Shown piece after piece: positions 35,980 to 44,865 of a stretch of 64,000 nucleotides of DNA. Position 1 is the first letter of the stretch, and each line of letters begins with the position of its first letter. A program made the position numbers and the translations under genes. Source of the DNA: Paracoccus hibiscisoli. GTDB taxonomy: Bacteria > Pseudomonadota > Alphaproteobacteria > Rhodobacterales > Rhodobacteraceae. The notes beneath the pieces are model-generated. The model saw only the letters and a program-made list of their open reading frames with translations. It did not search any database and was not told where the DNA came from. The stretch lies in NCBI RefSeq assembly GCF_005048265.1, contig NZ_SUNH01000011.1:1-64000 (forward strand), in the 5' to 3' direction.

Positions 35980-37074
35980 ATGTCGATCACGATTGCCGGG
36001 ATGACCAAGCGGTTCGACCGCACCGAGGTTCTGCGGGGCATCGACCTGTCGGTCGAGGCGGGCGAATTGCTGGCCCTGCTGGGCCCGTCGGGGTCGGGCA
36101 AGACGACGCTGCTCAAGATCATCGCGGGGCTGGAATGGCCCGATGCCGGGCAGCTGCGGGTCGAGGGGCAGGACTGGCTGCAGCTGGCCGCGCGCGACCG
36201 GCGCATCGGCTTCGTGTTCCAGAACTATGCCCTGTTTCCGCATATGCGGGTCCGCGACAACATCGCCTTTGGCCTGTCCGTGCGCCCCCGCGCCGACCGC
36301 CCCGCCAAGGCGCAGATCGCCGCCACCGTGGATGAGCTGATGGCGTTCCTGCAGATCGACCATCTGGCCGACCGCTATCCCGCGCAGCTGTCGGGCGGCC
36401 AGCGTCAGCGCGTGGCCCTGGGCAGGGCGCTGGCGATCCAGCCGCGCGTGCTGCTGTTGGACGAGCCCTTCGGCGCGCTGGACGCGGCCATCCGGCGCGA
36501 TCTGCGCCGCTGGCTGCGCAGCGTGCACGAGGCGACCGGGTCGACCACCATCTTCGTCACCCACGACCAGGAGGAGGCGTTCGAGCTGGCCGACCGCGTC
36601 GTGGTGATGGGCGACGGCCGCATCGCGCAGATCGGCGATGCCGACCAGATCCACGACCACCCGGCCACGCCCTTTGTCGCGCGCTTCATGGGGGCCACGG
36701 TCGAATTGCCGGTGACGCTGGCGGCGGGCCGGGCGCAGGGGTCGGGGCTGGACCTGACCGCCCTGCCGCGCCGCGCGCTGCCTGACGGCCCGGCGCAGGT
36801 CTTTGTGCGCCCCGCCGATCTGCGCGCCGTTCCCGATGCGGGCGGGCCGTGGCACATCACCAGCCGCGTCAGCACCGGCGCCGATCTGCGCCTGACCGCC
36901 CGCCACGACAGCGGCACCGAGGCCGAGATCCAGATGCCCCGCCGCGACGCCCCCGCCCTGGCGCAGGGCGCCCCTGTCACCCTGCGCGTCGAGGCGGGCG
37001 CGATCTTTCCCAGCCCCCGCATCGACACCACAGCCCCCTCAATCCTGCCCCGTCACAAGGAAATCGCCCGATGA
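35980..37074 (+). CDS. cysA: Sulfate/thiosulfate ABC transporter ATP-binding protein
   Basis: A 364-residue ATPase. It starts MSITIAGMTKRFDRTEVLRG, as CysA does. Walker A is GPSGSGKTTL, with FVFQNYALFPHMRVRDNIAF, signature AQLSGGQRQRVALGRALA, Walker B VLLLDEPFGALD, and a C-terminal regulatory TOBE-like domain. The four genes from here form a coupled cysA-P-T-W operon. Its last bases overlap the binding-protein start by 4. Confidence 0.9.
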   Translation: MSITIAGMTKRFDRTEVLRGIDLSVEAGELLALLGPSGSGKTTLLKIIAGLEWPDAGQLRVEGQDWLQLAARDRRIGFVFQNYALFPHMRVRDNIAFGLSVRPRADRPAKAQIAATVDELMAFLQIDHLADRYPAQLSGGQRQRVALGRALAIQPRVLLLDEPFGALDAAIRRDLRRWLRSVHEATGSTTIFVTHDQEEAFELADRVVVMGDGRIAQIGDADQIHDHPATPFVARFMGATVELPVTLAAGRAQGSGLDLTALPRRALPDGPAQVFVRPADLRAVPDAGGPWHITSRVSTGADLRLTARHDSGTEAEIQMPRRDAPALAQGAPVTLRVEAGAIFPSPRIDTTAPSILPRHKEIAR

Positions 37075-38063
37075 AACTGCCCGTTCTGGCCACCGCGCTG
37101 GCCCTTGTCCTGACCGGCCCCGCCCTTGCGCAGGACCGCCTGCTGAATGTCAGCTATGACATCGCACGCGAGCTGTTCGAGGCGCTGAACCCCGCCTTTG
37201 CCGCGCAATATCAGGCCGATACCGGGCGCACGCTGACCATCGACATGTCGCATGGCGGATCGTCGCGCCAGGCGCGCGCGATCCTGGAGGGGCTGCCCGC
37301 CGATGTGGTGACCTTCAACCAGGAGACCGATATCGACGTGCTGGCGCAGGGCGGTCTGTTGCCCGAGGACTGGCGCGACGCCTTCCCGAACGGCGCCTCG
37401 CCCTTCTATTCGCTGCCCGCCTTCCTGGTGCGCGAGGGCAACCCCAAGGGCATCGAGGATTGGGACGATCTGGCGCGTGAGGATGTGGCCCCGGTCTTTC
37501 CGAACCCCAAGACCAGCGGCAATGCGCGCTATACCTATCTGGCGGCCTATGCCTATGCGCTGGCGCAGAATGACGGCGACCAGACCGCCGCGCAGGATTT
37601 CGTGCGCAGCATCTTTGCCAGCGTTCCGGTGTTTGACACGGGCGGGCGCGCCGCGACCCAGACCTTCGCGGAACGCGGCATCGGCGACGTGCTGGTGACC
37701 TTTGAGGCCGAGACCGGCCAGATCGCCGCCGAATACGAGGCGCAGGGGTTCGAGCGTGTGACCCCGTCGATGTCGCTGTTCGCGGCCTTCCCGGTCGCCG
37801 TCGTGGCCGAGAATGCCGACGATAACGGTACGACCGAAATCGCCGAGAGCTATCTGAACTGGCTCTACACCCCCGAGGCACAGCGGATGCTGGCCGAACG
37901 CAACTATCGCGTCACCGACGAGACGGTCGCCGCCGAATTCGCCGACGCGCAGGCCGAGGTTGAGCTGGTGACCGTCGATGACGTCTTCGGGGGTTGGGAC
38001 GCGGTCAGCGAACAGCATCTGGCCGAAGGCGGGATTCTGGATCAGGTCTTCGTCAACCAATGA
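37071..38063 (+). CDS. cysP: Sulfate/thiosulfate-binding periplasmic protein
   Basis: A 330-residue binding protein. Signal peptide LATALALVLTGPALA, then LLNVSYDIARELFEALNPAF, the family start, the anion-site segment MSHGGSSRQARAILEGLPAD, VTFNQETDIDVLA, and FPNPKTSGNARYTYLAAYAY. It could be Sbp or CysP; sulfate versus thiosulfate preference cannot be told from sequence. Overlaps cysA and the permease by 4 bases each. Confidence 0.9.
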   Translation: MKLPVLATALALVLTGPALAQDRLLNVSYDIARELFEALNPAFAAQYQADTGRTLTIDMSHGGSSRQARAILEGLPADVVTFNQETDIDVLAQGGLLPEDWRDAFPNGASPFYSLPAFLVREGNPKGIEDWDDLAREDVAPVFPNPKTSGNARYTYLAAYAYALAQNDGDQTAAQDFVRSIFASVPVFDTGGRAATQTFAERGIGDVLVTFEAETGQIAAEYEAQGFERVTPSMSLFAAFPVAVVAENADDNGTTEIAESYLNWLYTPEAQRMLAERNYRVTDETVAAEFADAQAEVELVTVDDVFGGWDAVSEQHLAEGGILDQVFVNQ

Positions 38064-38908
38064 CCGCTGCCGCCGCCCCGTTCCGTGCCAAGCGCGTCCT
38101 GCCGGGCTTTACGCTCAGCCTGGGGACGACGCTGCTCTACATGGTGCTGATCGTGCTGATCCCCATCGCCGCGCTGATCCTGAAGGGGGCCGAGATCGGC
38201 CCGGCGCGGTTCTGGACCATCGTCAGCAGCGACCGGGCGGTGGCGGCGTTCCGCATCACGCTGACGGCGGCGGCCATCGCCACCGCCTTCAACGCGGTCT
38301 ATGGCCTGCTGATGGCCTGGGTGCTGGTGCGGCATGATTTTCCCGGAAAACGCCTGTTGGACGCGATGATGGACGTGCCCTTCGCGCTGCCCACGGCGGT
38401 GGCGGGGCTGTCGCTGACGGCGCTGTTTTCCGCGAATGGCTGGTTCGGGCAGGTCCTGCATCCGGCGGGAATCCCGGTCGTCTATACGATCTGGGGGATC
38501 GCGCTGGCGATGGCCTTCACCTCGATCCCCTTCGTGGTGCGCACGGTCCAGCCGGTGCTGGAGGATCTGGACCCCGCGCTGGAACAGGCGGCCGAAACCC
38601 TGGGTGCGACCCCCTGGCAGGTGTTCACCCGCGTGGTGTTCCCCGCCATACTGCCCGCCTGGCTGGCCGGCTGCACCACCGCCTTTGCGCGATCCTTGGG
38701 CGAATTTGGGGCCATCGTCTTCATCGCCGGCAACCTGCCCGGCCAGACCGAAATCGCGGCCCTCTTAGCCTATATCCGGCTGGAGGAGTTCGATTATAAC
38801 GGCGCCGCCGCCATCGCACTGGTCCTGCTGGGCTTTGCGCTGGTGCTGCTGATCGTGTCGAACATCCTGCAATCCTGGGCCGCGCGGCACCGGAGGGCCA
38901 CCGCATGA
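38060..38908 (+). CDS. cysT: Sulfate ABC transporter permease CysT
   Basis: A 282-residue membrane subunit. It has FPGKRLLDAMMDVPFALPTA, VAGLSLTALFSANGWFGQVL, and the ATPase-contact EAA loop EQAAETLGATPWQVFTRVVF. FARSLGEFGAIVFIAGNLPG is typical for CysT/CysU. It pairs with CysW; the coding regions overlap by 4 bases. Confidence 0.92.
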   Translation: MTAAAAPFRAKRVLPGFTLSLGTTLLYMVLIVLIPIAALILKGAEIGPARFWTIVSSDRAVAAFRITLTAAAIATAFNAVYGLLMAWVLVRHDFPGKRLLDAMMDVPFALPTAVAGLSLTALFSANGWFGQVLHPAGIPVVYTIWGIALAMAFTSIPFVVRTVQPVLEDLDPALEQAAETLGATPWQVFTRVVFPAILPAWLAGCTTAFARSLGEFGAIVFIAGNLPGQTEIAALLAYIRLEEFDYNGAAAIALVLLGFALVLLIVSNILQSWAARHRRATA

Positions 38909-39705
38909 GGCCGCCCGCCCGTTCCGGTCGCCTGCTGGTGGCCCTGGCCGTGGTGCTGACGCTGCTGATCGTGGTGGCGCCGCTGGTCTATATCTTTGCG
39001 CGGGCCTTTTCGGCGGGCTGGCAGGTCTATGCCGCCAACATCATGGACCCCGCGATGCTGCACGCCATCTGGCTGACCTGCATCGTGGCGGTGATCGTGG
39101 TGCCGCTGAACATCGCCTTTGGGATCGCCGCCGCATGGGCCGTGGCCAAGCACCGCTTTCCCGGTCGCGGCCTGCTGGTCACCATGATCGAGATCCCGTT
39201 CTCCATCTCTCCGATCATCGCGGGCATCTGCTATCTGCTGCTCTATGGCCGCCAGGGCCTGCTGGGTCCGTGGTTGCGCGAGGTCGACCTGCAGGTGATG
39301 TTCGCGCTGCCCGGGATCGTGCTGGTGACGATGTTCGTGACCGCGCCCTTTGTCGCGCGCGAGGTTCTGCCCCTGATGCAGGCGCAAGGCACCGAGCAGG
39401 AGGAGGCCGCCGTCACCCTTGGCGCATCGGGCTGGCAGGTGTTCCGCCGCGTGACCCTGCCCAATATCCGCTTTGCGCTGCTGTACGGTGCGGTGCTGTG
39501 CACGGCGCGGGCGGTGGGCGAATTCGGCGGCGTCTCGGTCGTGTCGGGCAACATCCGGGGCCAGACGAACACGCTGCCGTTGCATGTGGAGCTGTTGTTC
39601 AACGATCTGAACGCGGTCGGGGCCTTTGCCGCCGCATCGACCCTGACCCTGATCGCGGTCGTGGCGCTGGTGATCAAGGCCGCGCTGGAGACGCGGCACG
39701 GCTGA
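38905..39705 (+). CDS. cysW: Sulfate ABC transporter permease CysW
   Basis: A 266-residue membrane subunit. Seen are IPFSISPIIAGICYLLLYGR, the EAA loop EEAAVTLGASGWQVFRRVTL, and ARAVGEFGGVSVVSGNIRGQ with TNTLPLHVELLFND, a CysW signature. It ends one base before the convergent chromate transporter stop. Confidence 0.92.
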   Translation: MRPPARSGRLLVALAVVLTLLIVVAPLVYIFARAFSAGWQVYAANIMDPAMLHAIWLTCIVAVIVVPLNIAFGIAAAWAVAKHRFPGRGLLVTMIEIPFSISPIIAGICYLLLYGRQGLLGPWLREVDLQVMFALPGIVLVTMFVTAPFVAREVLPLMQAQGTEQEEAAVTLGASGWQVFRRVTLPNIRFALLYGAVLCTARAVGEFGGVSVVSGNIRGQTNTLPLHVELLFNDLNAVGAFAAASTLTLIAVVALVIKAALETRHG

Positions 39706-41073
39706 TTACGCCACCCCCGCCAGCCGCAGGCCCAGCCCGGCCAGCGCGCAGGCGGCCAGCACCGTGACCGCGCCCAGCCTCAGCGTAAAGACCCCGATCA
39801 TCGCGCCCGTCACCAGCACCAGGGCGGCCAGGTCCAGCGTGCTCCAGACCGGCAGCTCCAGGTCCAGCCCCATCGCGGTCACGCGCCGCAGCTGGCCCCA
39901 CAGCACATGCAGCGCGAACCACAGGGCCAGGTTCAGGATCACTCCCACCACCGCCGCCGTCACCGCCGTCAGCGCCGCCCCAAGCGCCTGATTGCCGCGC
40001 AGCCGTTCGATGAAGGGCGCGCCCAGAAAGATCCACAGAAAGCAGGGCAGGAACGTGACCCAAGTGGTCAACAGCCCGCCCAATGTCGCCGACAGCAGCG
40101 GCGGCAGGCCCCCCGCATCGCGCATCGCGCCCATGAAGCCCACGAATTGCGTGACCATGATCAGCGGACCCGGCGTGGTCTCGGCCATGCCGAGGCCGTC
40201 CAGCATCTCTCCCGGTGCCAGCCAGCCGAAATTCTGCACCGCCTCCTGCGCGACATAGGCCAGCACCGCATGGGCGCCGCCAAAGGTCACCACCGCCATG
40301 ACGCTGAAGAACCCGGCGATCTGCGAAAACACGTTCTGCGGCCCCAGCACCAGGAACAGCGCGGCCACGGGGACCAGCCACAGCGCCAGGATCACCGCCG
40401 ACACGCGCGCCGCCCAACCGGCGCTGACCCGCGTGTGGTCGGGCGTGCCCGTGCCCAGCAGGGTGTCGGCATCCTCCACCAGGGTGCCGCCCATCTTGCC
40501 ATGGCCGCCGCCCGCCCCGAAGGCCGCCCATCCGGCCCGCGCGCCCAGATAGCCCAGGGCCGCAGCCGCCAGGATGATCACCGGGAAGGGCACTCCAAAG
40601 GCAAAGATCGCCACAAAGGACGCCGCCGCGATGCCGATCATCGCGCCGTTCTTCAGTGCGCGCGACCCGATGCGGATGACCGCCTGCAGCACGATGGCCA
40701 GCACGGCCGCCTTGAGGCCGAAGAACAGCCCCTCCAGCGTGCCGGTATTGCCCCAGATCGCATAGATCCAGGACAGGCCCATGATCGCCACCACGCCGGG
40801 GGCCACGAACAGCAGCCCCGCGATGATGCCGCCCAGGGTGCGGTGCATCAGCCAGCCGATATAGACGGCCAGCTGCATCGCCTCGGGGCCGGGCAGCAGC
40901 ATGCAATAGTTCAGGGCGTGCAGAAAGCGGCGCTCGCCCAGCCATTTCTGCTCCTCGACCAGAATGCGGTGCATCAGGGCGATCTGGCCCGCGGGGCCGC
41001 CAAAGCTCAGCAGCCCGATGCGCGCCCAGATGCGCGTGGCCTGGGCCAGGGTCGGATAGGGGCGGTCGGTCAT
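39706..41073 (-). CDS. chrA: Chromate transporter ChrA (two-domain)
   Basis: A 455-residue membrane protein with two tandem CHR domains. The first has IGLLSFGGPAGQIALMHRIL and LHALNYCMLLPGPEAMQLAV. The second has VMAVVTFGGAHAVLAYVAQE and ETTPGPLIMVTQFVGFMGAM. ChrA exports chromate and so protects the cell. Placement next to the sulfate importer, which also admits chromate, makes functional sense. Start 41073 (MTDRPYPTLAQ) is preferred to a codon 19 residues upstream. Confidence 0.92.
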   Translation of the reverse strand: MTDRPYPTLAQATRIWARIGLLSFGGPAGQIALMHRILVEEQKWLGERRFLHALNYCMLLPGPEAMQLAVYIGWLMHRTLGGIIAGLLFVAPGVVAIMGLSWIYAIWGNTGTLEGLFFGLKAAVLAIVLQAVIRIGSRALKNGAMIGIAAASFVAIFAFGVPFPVIILAAAALGYLGARAGWAAFGAGGGHGKMGGTLVEDADTLLGTGTPDHTRVSAGWAARVSAVILALWLVPVAALFLVLGPQNVFSQIAGFFSVMAVVTFGGAHAVLAYVAQEAVQNFGWLAPGEMLDGLGMAETTPGPLIMVTQFVGFMGAMRDAGGLPPLLSATLGGLLTTWVTFLPCFLWIFLGAPFIERLRGNQALGAALTAVTAAVVGVILNLALWFALHVLWGQLRRVTAMGLDLELPVWSTLDLAALVLVTGAMIGVFTLRLGAVTVLAACALAGLGLRLAGVA

Positions 41074-41148
41074 CGGGGCCTCGCGTGGGGGATGTGAACC
41101 CGTGTCACCGGATCGGGCAGGGGGTGTCAAGCGCGCTGCCGCAGGCTG

Positions 41149-41514
41149 TCACGGAACCGTCGTGCTGCAGGCAGCGATCAGGATCGGGCCCTGATCCTCG
41201 GGCAGGGGGTGACAGGCGTCCTGCGCGCACAGCGTCCAGCCGCCCCCAGTGGTGCCGGAGGTGGCCAGCACGACCTGGGGCTGGGGCGCGACGCGGGGGG
41301 TGAAATGCCAGGCGCCGTCGCGCCAGACGGCGTCGGGCGGCGGCTCCATCCCCGCGCCGGGGCCGGTCAGGCGCGCGGCGACAGGGGCGATGCCCTGCGG
41401 CCCCGCCCGCCAGCGTTCCCACCACAGGGTCCGGGTGACCGAATGGCGCCATTCCAGCGTGAAATCCGGTGTGGCCAGCGCCAGCGCGAACGCCCCGGCG
41501 CTGAGGCAGATCAC
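41149..41514 (-). CDS. DUF1850 protein linked to the TRAP-TAXI transporter
   Basis: A 121-residue protein starting at a GTG that overlaps the TRAP permease stop. It has a short hydrophobic N-terminus (ICLSAGAFALAL), then FTLEWRHSVTRTLWWERWRA, the DUF1850 core. DUF1850 genes regularly follow fused TRAP permeases of the TAXI type. The role is unknown, probably an accessory of the transporter at the membrane. Fairly sure of family; function not known. Confidence 0.75.
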   Translation of the reverse strand: MICLSAGAFALALATPDFTLEWRHSVTRTLWWERWRAGPQGIAPVAARLTGPGAGMEPPPDAVWRDGAWHFTPRVAPQPQVVLATSGTTGGGWTLCAQDACHPLPEDQGPILIAACSTTVP

Positions 41515-43634
41515 GCGGCCACCCGCGCGCGGCGGGTGCGCAGCCAGTGGACGACCAGGAATACGGCGGCCAGTGCAAAGCCCGCCTGATCGGTCCAGGG
41601 CATCGCCAGGATCAGCGACACCGCCGCCGCCAGCGCCAGCCCGCGTTCCGCCAGCGTGGTGCGGTCCCACAGATAGCTCACGACCGCGATGCCGCCCATG
41701 CCGACGCCCAGCACGGTCTTGAACAGGACATAGACGACCTCGACCGGGTATCCCCAGGCCTCGGCGATGGGGCCGCCGTCCTGCAGCATCAGCGAGGGCG
41801 TATAGACCGCCATGAACGGGATGATGAACCCCGCCGCCGCCAGCCGGATCGCCTGCATCGAGATCTTGAGGCCTGAGGATTTCGCGATGGGCGCCGCCGC
41901 AAAGCAGGCCAGCGCCACGGGCGGGGTCAGATCGGCCATGATGCCGAAATAGAACACGAACATGTGGCTGACCAGCAGCGGCACGCCCAGCTCCAGCAGG
42001 GCAGGCCCCGCCAGGGATGAGGTGATGATGTAGTTCGGGATCGTGGGGATGCCCATGCCCAGCACCAGGCAGGTCAGCATGGTCAGCACCAGCGACAAAA
42101 ACAGGTTGTTCTGCCCGATGGCGATGATCGCGCCGATGAAGGTGGACGCGATGCCCGTCAGCGTCAGCGTGCCGATGACGATGCCCACGATGGCGCAGGC
42201 CATGCCGACGGGCAGGGCGTTGCGCGCGCCCTGCGCCAGTGCGTCGCGGATGATGCCGATGGTGGGGCGTGTGCCCTTGAACGCCGCGCAGGCCAGGATC
42301 AGGCCCACGATCACGATCATCAGCAGATCGACGCCGAACCGCAGAAAGCTGGCCGCCGCCAGGCCAAGCGCGATCCAGAACACCATGCGGAACGCGAAGG
42401 GCCCGATCATCGCGGCCAGGGGCGCGCCCAGGATCAGCACGGTGACCAGCGCCAGCCCCATCGTGCCCGCAAAGATCGGCGTGTAGCCCGCGAACAGCAG
42501 ATAGACCAGCGCCGCCAGCGGCAGGACCAGCGGCCACTGGTCGCGCACCGCGTGCCAGGGGTTGGGCAGGCTGGATTTCGCCAGCCCCTTGAGGTCGTCG
42601 CGCCCCGATTGCAGCCAGACCATCCAGAAGACGACGCCGAAATACAGCACCGCCGGGACGATCGCCGCCTGGACCACGGCGGCATAGGGGACGTTCAGCG
42701 TCTCGGCCATGATGAAGGCCACCGCGCCCATGACCGGCGGCATGATCTGCCCGCCCATCGAGGCCGTCGCCTCGACCCCCCCGGCGAAGGCGGGCTTGAA
42801 GCCCGATTTCTTCATCATCGGGATGGTGAACTGGCCCGAGGCCACGACATTGGCCACCCCCGACCCCGAGATGGTGCCCATCAGCGCCGATGACAGCACC
42901 GCCACCTGCGCAGGCCCGCCGCGCCGTGCGCCGACCATGCCAAGCGCAAAGTCGTTGAACAGGTTCAGCATGCCCGCGCGTTCCAGAAACGCCGCAAAGA
43001 CCACGAAGATGAAGATATAGGCGCTGCTGACATAGATCGGGCTGCCATAGATGCCCTCGGTCCCGAAGGCGAAATGCTCGACGATCTGGTCGAAATCATA
43101 GCCGCGATGGATGAAGGGCGCGGGCAGGTGCTGGCCCAGAAAGCAATAGGCCAGAAAGACCCCGGCGATCACCGCCAGCGGCCAGCCCATCAGGCGGCGC
43201 GCGCCATCGAAGACCAGCACGATCAGGACGGTGCCCATGATCAGGTCGGCCTGGTTCAGGAACCCCGTGCGCCGGATCAGGTCGTTGTATTCCATCCACT
43301 GATAGAGGCCGGTGCAGAACCCCAGCACCCCAAGCCCCCAGAAGAACAGCTGACCCCCGCGGGTTTTTGCGACCAGGTTGCCGACCAGGCCAAAGCCCAG
43401 CAGCAGCAGAAAGGCCACATGCATGGCCCGCACGATCTGGCTGGGCAGGGTGCCATAGGCCGCAGCCCACAGCTGGAACAGCGAAAAGGCCACGGCCAGC
43501 CAGAAGGCCAGGCGGCCCGCCAGTCCCGCGCCCCAACCGGGGGGCAGGCCCTCGTGGATCTCGGGTTCGGTGGGGGGAAGGGGGTCCAGGCGGGGCCGGA
43601 CAGGCCCGCCGGCTTGGGTGGGGGTGACGGACAT
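41511..43634 (-). CDS. TRAP transporter fused permease (4TM/12TM)
   Basis: A 707-residue DctQM fusion. The N-terminal part (AFWLAVAFSLFQLWAAAYGT) is the small-subunit domain. The large domain has SALMGTISGSGVANVVASGQ, GGVEATASMGGQIMPPVMGA, ACAIVGIVIGTLTLTGIAST and LGMGIPTIPNYIITSSLAGP. Start 43634 follows GGAGAG. It is coupled to the DUF1850 gene and lies 50 bases after the TAXI binding protein. It imports an unknown organic acid. Confidence 0.92.
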   Translation of the reverse strand: MSVTPTQAGGPVRPRLDPLPPTEPEIHEGLPPGWGAGLAGRLAFWLAVAFSLFQLWAAAYGTLPSQIVRAMHVAFLLLLGFGLVGNLVAKTRGGQLFFWGLGVLGFCTGLYQWMEYNDLIRRTGFLNQADLIMGTVLIVLVFDGARRLMGWPLAVIAGVFLAYCFLGQHLPAPFIHRGYDFDQIVEHFAFGTEGIYGSPIYVSSAYIFIFVVFAAFLERAGMLNLFNDFALGMVGARRGGPAQVAVLSSALMGTISGSGVANVVASGQFTIPMMKKSGFKPAFAGGVEATASMGGQIMPPVMGAVAFIMAETLNVPYAAVVQAAIVPAVLYFGVVFWMVWLQSGRDDLKGLAKSSLPNPWHAVRDQWPLVLPLAALVYLLFAGYTPIFAGTMGLALVTVLILGAPLAAMIGPFAFRMVFWIALGLAAASFLRFGVDLLMIVIVGLILACAAFKGTRPTIGIIRDALAQGARNALPVGMACAIVGIVIGTLTLTGIASTFIGAIIAIGQNNLFLSLVLTMLTCLVLGMGIPTIPNYIITSSLAGPALLELGVPLLVSHMFVFYFGIMADLTPPVALACFAAAPIAKSSGLKISMQAIRLAAAGFIIPFMAVYTPSLMLQDGGPIAEAWGYPVEVVYVLFKTVLGVGMGGIAVVSYLWDRTTLAERGLALAAAVSLILAMPWTDQAGFALAAVFLVVHWLRTRRARVAA

Positions 43635-43684
43635 GGCGCTCTCCGGGGGGTGGGGCCCGCGCGGCGGACGCGCGGGCCGGTCGA

Positions 43685-44641
43685 TCACTCGATCAGGCCG
43701 ATTTCGCGATAGTAGCGCTCGGCGCCGGGATGCAGCGGGATGGGCAGGCCCTCCAGCGCGGTGTCCGGGGTGATCGCGGCGGCGGCGCCATGGGCGCTTT
43801 GCATCCGGTCCAGATTGTCGAACATCAGCTTGGTCATCAGATAGGCGGTCTCTTCGCTGACGCCCTCATGGGTGATCAGCATGTTGCCGACCGCCGCCGT
43901 GGGGATGTCCTCGTCGATGCCTGAATAGGTGCCGGCGGGGATGGTCGCGGGGGCAAAGGGCGCGCCGATGGCGGTCACGACCTCTTCGGGGATGGCGACG
44001 ATGGTGATGTCATGGGTTGCCGACAGATCCTGGATGAAGGCCACGCCCAGGCCCGACGATTGCAGCGTCGCCTGCAGCTGGCGGTTCTTGATCAGCTCGG
44101 CCGATTCCGCATAGGGCAGGTATTCCACGCGGGACAGGTCGTCATAGCTCATGCCCGCCGCCTCGAAGATGGCGCGGGCGTTCAGTTCCGTCCCCGAGGC
44201 GGGCGCGCCGACCGACAGGGTCTTGCCGCGCAGATCCTCCAGCGTGGTGGCCCCTGCCGAGGCGTCGGCCACGATCTGGATATAGTTCGGATAGATCGCG
44301 GCAATGGCGCGCAATTCGGTCAGCGGGCGGGCAAAGCCTGCCTCCTCGTTGCCGTCCCAGGCCATCTGGACGCTGTCGCCCAGGGCAAAGGCGATCTCTC
44401 CGCGGCCCTGGGCCAGCAGGTTCAGGTTCTCGACCGAGGCCTTGGTGGCCTGGACCTGGGTGCGCGCGCCGTCGATGCCCGCCGCATAGATCTCGGACAA
44501 AGCCACGCCAAGCGGGTAATAGACCCCCGAGGTGCCCCCGGTCAGCACGTTGATGAACTCCTGCGCGCGGGCCTGCGGCGCGGTGGCCACCAGACCGGTC
44601 AGGGCGACCGCCGAGGCGGCGGCAGCGATACGATGGAACAT
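43685..44641 (-). CDS. TAXI-family TRAP transporter solute-binding protein
   Basis: A 318-residue periplasmic protein. Signal peptide AAAASAVALTGLVATAPQARA, then FINVLTGGTSGVYYPLGVAL, the TAXI N-terminal site, RTQVQATKASVENLNLLAQG, LSVGAPASGTELNARAIFEA and GTYSGIDEDIPTAAVGNMLI. It is first in the TAXI-DctQM-DUF1850 operon. TAXI proteins are found with glutamate- or 2-oxoglutarate-like ligands in some cases; the ligand here is open. Putative regulatory palindromes lie upstream. Confidence 0.9.
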   Translation of the reverse strand: MFHRIAAAASAVALTGLVATAPQARAQEFINVLTGGTSGVYYPLGVALSEIYAAGIDGARTQVQATKASVENLNLLAQGRGEIAFALGDSVQMAWDGNEEAGFARPLTELRAIAAIYPNYIQIVADASAGATTLEDLRGKTLSVGAPASGTELNARAIFEAAGMSYDDLSRVEYLPYAESAELIKNRQLQATLQSSGLGVAFIQDLSATHDITIVAIPEEVVTAIGAPFAPATIPAGTYSGIDEDIPTAAVGNMLITHEGVSEETAYLMTKLMFDNLDRMQSAHGAAAAITPDTALEGLPIPLHPGAERYYREIGLIE

Positions 44642-44691
44642 GCGATCCTCCCATGATGTTCTGCGGCGAGGTTAACAATATTGTCATCAGG

Positions 44692-44710
44692 GTGACAGAC
44701 AGGATGTCAC
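44692..44710. promoter_or_regulatory. Inverted repeat upstream of the TAXI operon
   Basis: GTGACA (44692-44697), 7 bases, TGTCAC (44705-44710), about 50 bases upstream of the TAXI start. A second perfect palindrome, ACAATATTGT, lies at 44675-44684. The first resembles sites of CRP/FNR-fold or GntR regulators. Inferred from symmetry only. Confidence 0.35.
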
Positions 44711-44865
44711 ACCTTGCCGCAATTCGGGGAACGGCCCATAAGCGATTGTTTTGTGTTGTCTCTAGGCGCGAAATTTCCTGTATTTCGGTGATTTTTCCGG
44801 GTCGTCAGGGCGCGCTGCGGCATCGAATTGTCTGATTGGTCGGGGCAGGCCGCAGACAAATGCGA